Virus record (IMG/VR): IMGVR_UViG_3300025082_000045
Coordinates: 1 to 29,980 of that record
DNA from: a virus
Reading direction: 5' to 3' (one strand)
Length of the DNA: 29,980 nt
In this document: in pieces, positions 28,665 through 29,980 of the stretch
How the letters are laid out: every line of letters begins with the position of its first letter
Position numbering within the stretch: position 1 is the stretch's first letter
The notes under the pieces: generated by a model
The model's input: the letters and a program-made list of their open reading frames with translations, nothing else
Told to the model about the DNA's origin: nothing
The model's database searches: none
Program-made: the position numbers and the translations under genes

Positions 28665-29980
28665 CGAATTACTAGAACATCTTGGAATAGTTAATTTAGA
28701 AACACAAACTGCACCTGTAATATGTGAAGTGTCGGGCAAGGATTGGATTGAATATGGCACTAAGGACTATCGCAATTTATATCCTCAATTCTTAATTGAC
28801 CTTTATTACAACTCTAGTACACACGCTGCAATTTGTAATCAGACGGCTGCTATGATTTCAGGGGCAGGGATTACAATAGAAGATGAAACTAACTTAGACG
28901 CTTTAGTACGACTTAAAAAGTTTATCAATTCTGCGAACTCTAAAGAAACATTACAGGAGGTTATGGACAAAATAGCTTTTGACCTCAAGCTTCAAGGTGC
29001 TTACGCCCTTAATATTATTTGGTCAAAGGACAGACAAACTATTTCAGAGATATATCACATACCTTGCGAGAAAATCAGGGCAGGATTACCCAACGAAAGG
29101 GGTATTATAGATACTTATTACATTTCTTCAGATTGGGGTAACACACGAAAAGCAGCAAACAGACCTACACCTATCAAAGCTTTTAACACAAAAGATAGAA
29201 CTTCAGCAAACCAAATACTTTATTCTAGTTTGTATAGTCCTTCTATGGAAGTTTACGGAACACCTGACTACAGTGGTTGTGTAAATTGGTGCTTAACCGA
29301 CCAAATGGTTAGCGAATACCATTTAGCGAATATAAAAAACGGATTTAGTGGTTCATACTTCATAAATTTCAATAATGGAATTCCTAGCCGTGAAGAAAGA
29401 ATTCAGATAGAAAGACAGATAGAACGAAAGTTTGCAGGGGCTACAAATGCAGGTAAGTTTGTTTTAACCTTTTCAGACGGAAAAGAAAACGAACCAACTA
29501 TAACACCTATAAGCGTATCAAATCAGGATAAACAATATTTAGCACTTCAGGAATTACTCGTTACAAACATTCTCTGTGGACACAGAATTACAAGTCCTTT
29601 ATTAATGGGTATAAGAGATACAGGCGGTGGTTTAGGTTCAAATGTAGATGAACTTAACAGTGCCTTCGAAGTGTATCAAACAACCGTAATTTCTCCTTTC
29701 CAAGCAAACATACTAAAGACATTGTCTAAGATATTTGAAGTAAATGATATGAACCTTCCTGTAAGTATTAAACAGCTTACACCTATTACTACTAAGTTCG
29801 ATAACGAAACGCTTAAAGATGTTATGACACAAGACGAATTAAGAGGTGAACTTGGGTTAGATCCATTAGAAGAACCAAATGAAGAATTTAGTCAAGAGAA
29901 AACAGAACTTGATAACTTTATAGAACAATACGGTGAAGACGAACCTGAAGGGTACGACTTAATAGACGAAGAAATAGTAG
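28651..29980 (+). CDS. Phage portal protein, copy 2 (3'-truncated by window edge)
   Basis: Starts ATG at 28651 (MKKNNELLEHLGIVNLE) and reads open to the end of the window (about 443 codons). Residue 68 onwards corresponds to copy 1 from base 17. Between 28836 and 29980 it parallels bases 1-1142 with one extra codon (in GIRDTGGGLG versus GIKNDTGLG). It gives the true start of the gene that is missing in copy 1. Differences cluster at copy-1 residues about 145-170 and 236-260 and otherwise are mostly synonymous. It overlaps the small gene before it by 14 bases. Confidence 0.85.
   Translation, partial: MKKNNELLEHLGIVNLETQTAPVICEVSGKDWIEYGTKDYRNLYPQFLIDLYYNSSTHAAICNQTAAMISGAGITIEDETNLDALVRLKKFINSANSKETLQEVMDKIAFDLKLQGAYALNIIWSKDRQTISEIYHIPCEKIRAGLPNERGIIDTYYISSDWGNTRKAANRPTPIKAFNTKDRTSANQILYSSLYSPSMEVYGTPDYSGCVNWCLTDQMVSEYHLANIKNGFSGSYFINFNNGIPSREERIQIERQIERKFAGATNAGKFVLTFSDGKENEPTITPISVSNQDKQYLALQELLVTNILCGHRITSPLLMGIRDTGGGLGSNVDELNSAFEVYQTTVISPFQANILKTLSKIFEVNDMNLPVSIKQLTPITTKFDNETLKDVMTQDELRGELGLDPLEEPNEEFSQEKTELDNFIEQYGEDEPEGYDLIDEEIV

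Noticed and set aside
28836-29980. Simple direct terminal repeat of one phage genome
   Set aside because: The two copies differ at many positions with mostly synonymous changes and an indel, so they are not the identical repeat expected from one molecule.
1-29980. Tandem prophages in a bacterial chromosome
   Set aside because: No integrase, attachment core repeat, repressor or bacterial gene is visible; all genes form one uninterrupted phage set.
1-29980. tRNA, rRNA, CRISPR arrays, insertion sequences
   Set aside because: No cloverleaf-like segment, regularly spaced repeat array or transposase was seen. Non-coding DNA is too scarce to hide them, apart from 3934-4150 which shows none.
1-29980. 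Scattered TAnnTTTG matches inside genes as promoters
   Set aside because: About 20 per strand are expected by chance in DNA this AT-rich; only intergenic ones in a sensible position were kept, at low confidence.

Overview
The window reads as essentially one complete tailed-phage genome of about 28.8 kb, wrapped slightly past its own end. The portal gene is entered mid-gene at base 2 and met again at 28651, so base 1 corresponds to base 28836. All supported genes are on the + strand and tightly packed. DNA is AT-rich, most starts lack a Shine-Dalgarno sequence and sit behind A-rich leaders, TAnnTTTG boxes occur in intergenic DNA, and many proteins have the look of phages of Bacteroidota (probably Flavobacteriia, plausibly marine). 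I see no integrase, repressor, tRNA, CRISPR array or insertion sequence, so a lytic siphovirus is the simplest reading.

Layout. 2-2278: portal (C-terminal part) and a head-tail connector. 2354-3230: lysis cassette with two small membrane proteins, a small basic protein and a DUF5675-type wall enzyme. 3220-3933: a metallophosphoesterase. 3934-4409: the main non-coding and regulatory region, with inverted repeats, host-type promoter boxes, a 52-codon gene and a strong terminator. 4410-11019: early/middle genes, namely small unknown proteins, an HTH protein, an SSB-like protein, a DnaA-domain-IV-like protein, a replication initiator, a C5 DNA methyltransferase, a PD-(D/E)XK nuclease, a NinG-like protein and a sigma-70-like factor. 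11045-13857: ParB/N-methyltransferase fusion, small and large terminase. 13968-23183: tail module with a frameshifted tail assembly chaperone, tail completion proteins, tail tip/baseplate proteins, fibre and tape measure. 23229-26813: coiled-coil protein, XkdF-like protease, scaffold-like protein, major capsid, tail tube. 26928-28664: accessory virion proteins including a LamG-like one. 28651 to the end: portal again, complete at its 5' end.

How it may work together (inference). Host RNA polymerase would start at the TAnnTTTG region near 4063-4121 and make the early genes, including the sigma-like protein at 9723. Five nearly identical motifs (TCTATTATATAA or close variants) lie immediately upstream of 11045, 13968, 23229, 24657 and 26928, all downstream of the sigma gene in the DNA-modification/packaging and virion regions. 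The most attractive hypothesis is that they are phage-specific late promoters read by that factor. Two tandem terminators after the tail-tube gene separate two of these units.

The two portal copies are about 90% identical or somewhat less by eye, with many synonymous changes and two clusters of amino-acid differences. They are genuine diverged alleles, not a trivial identical end repeat.
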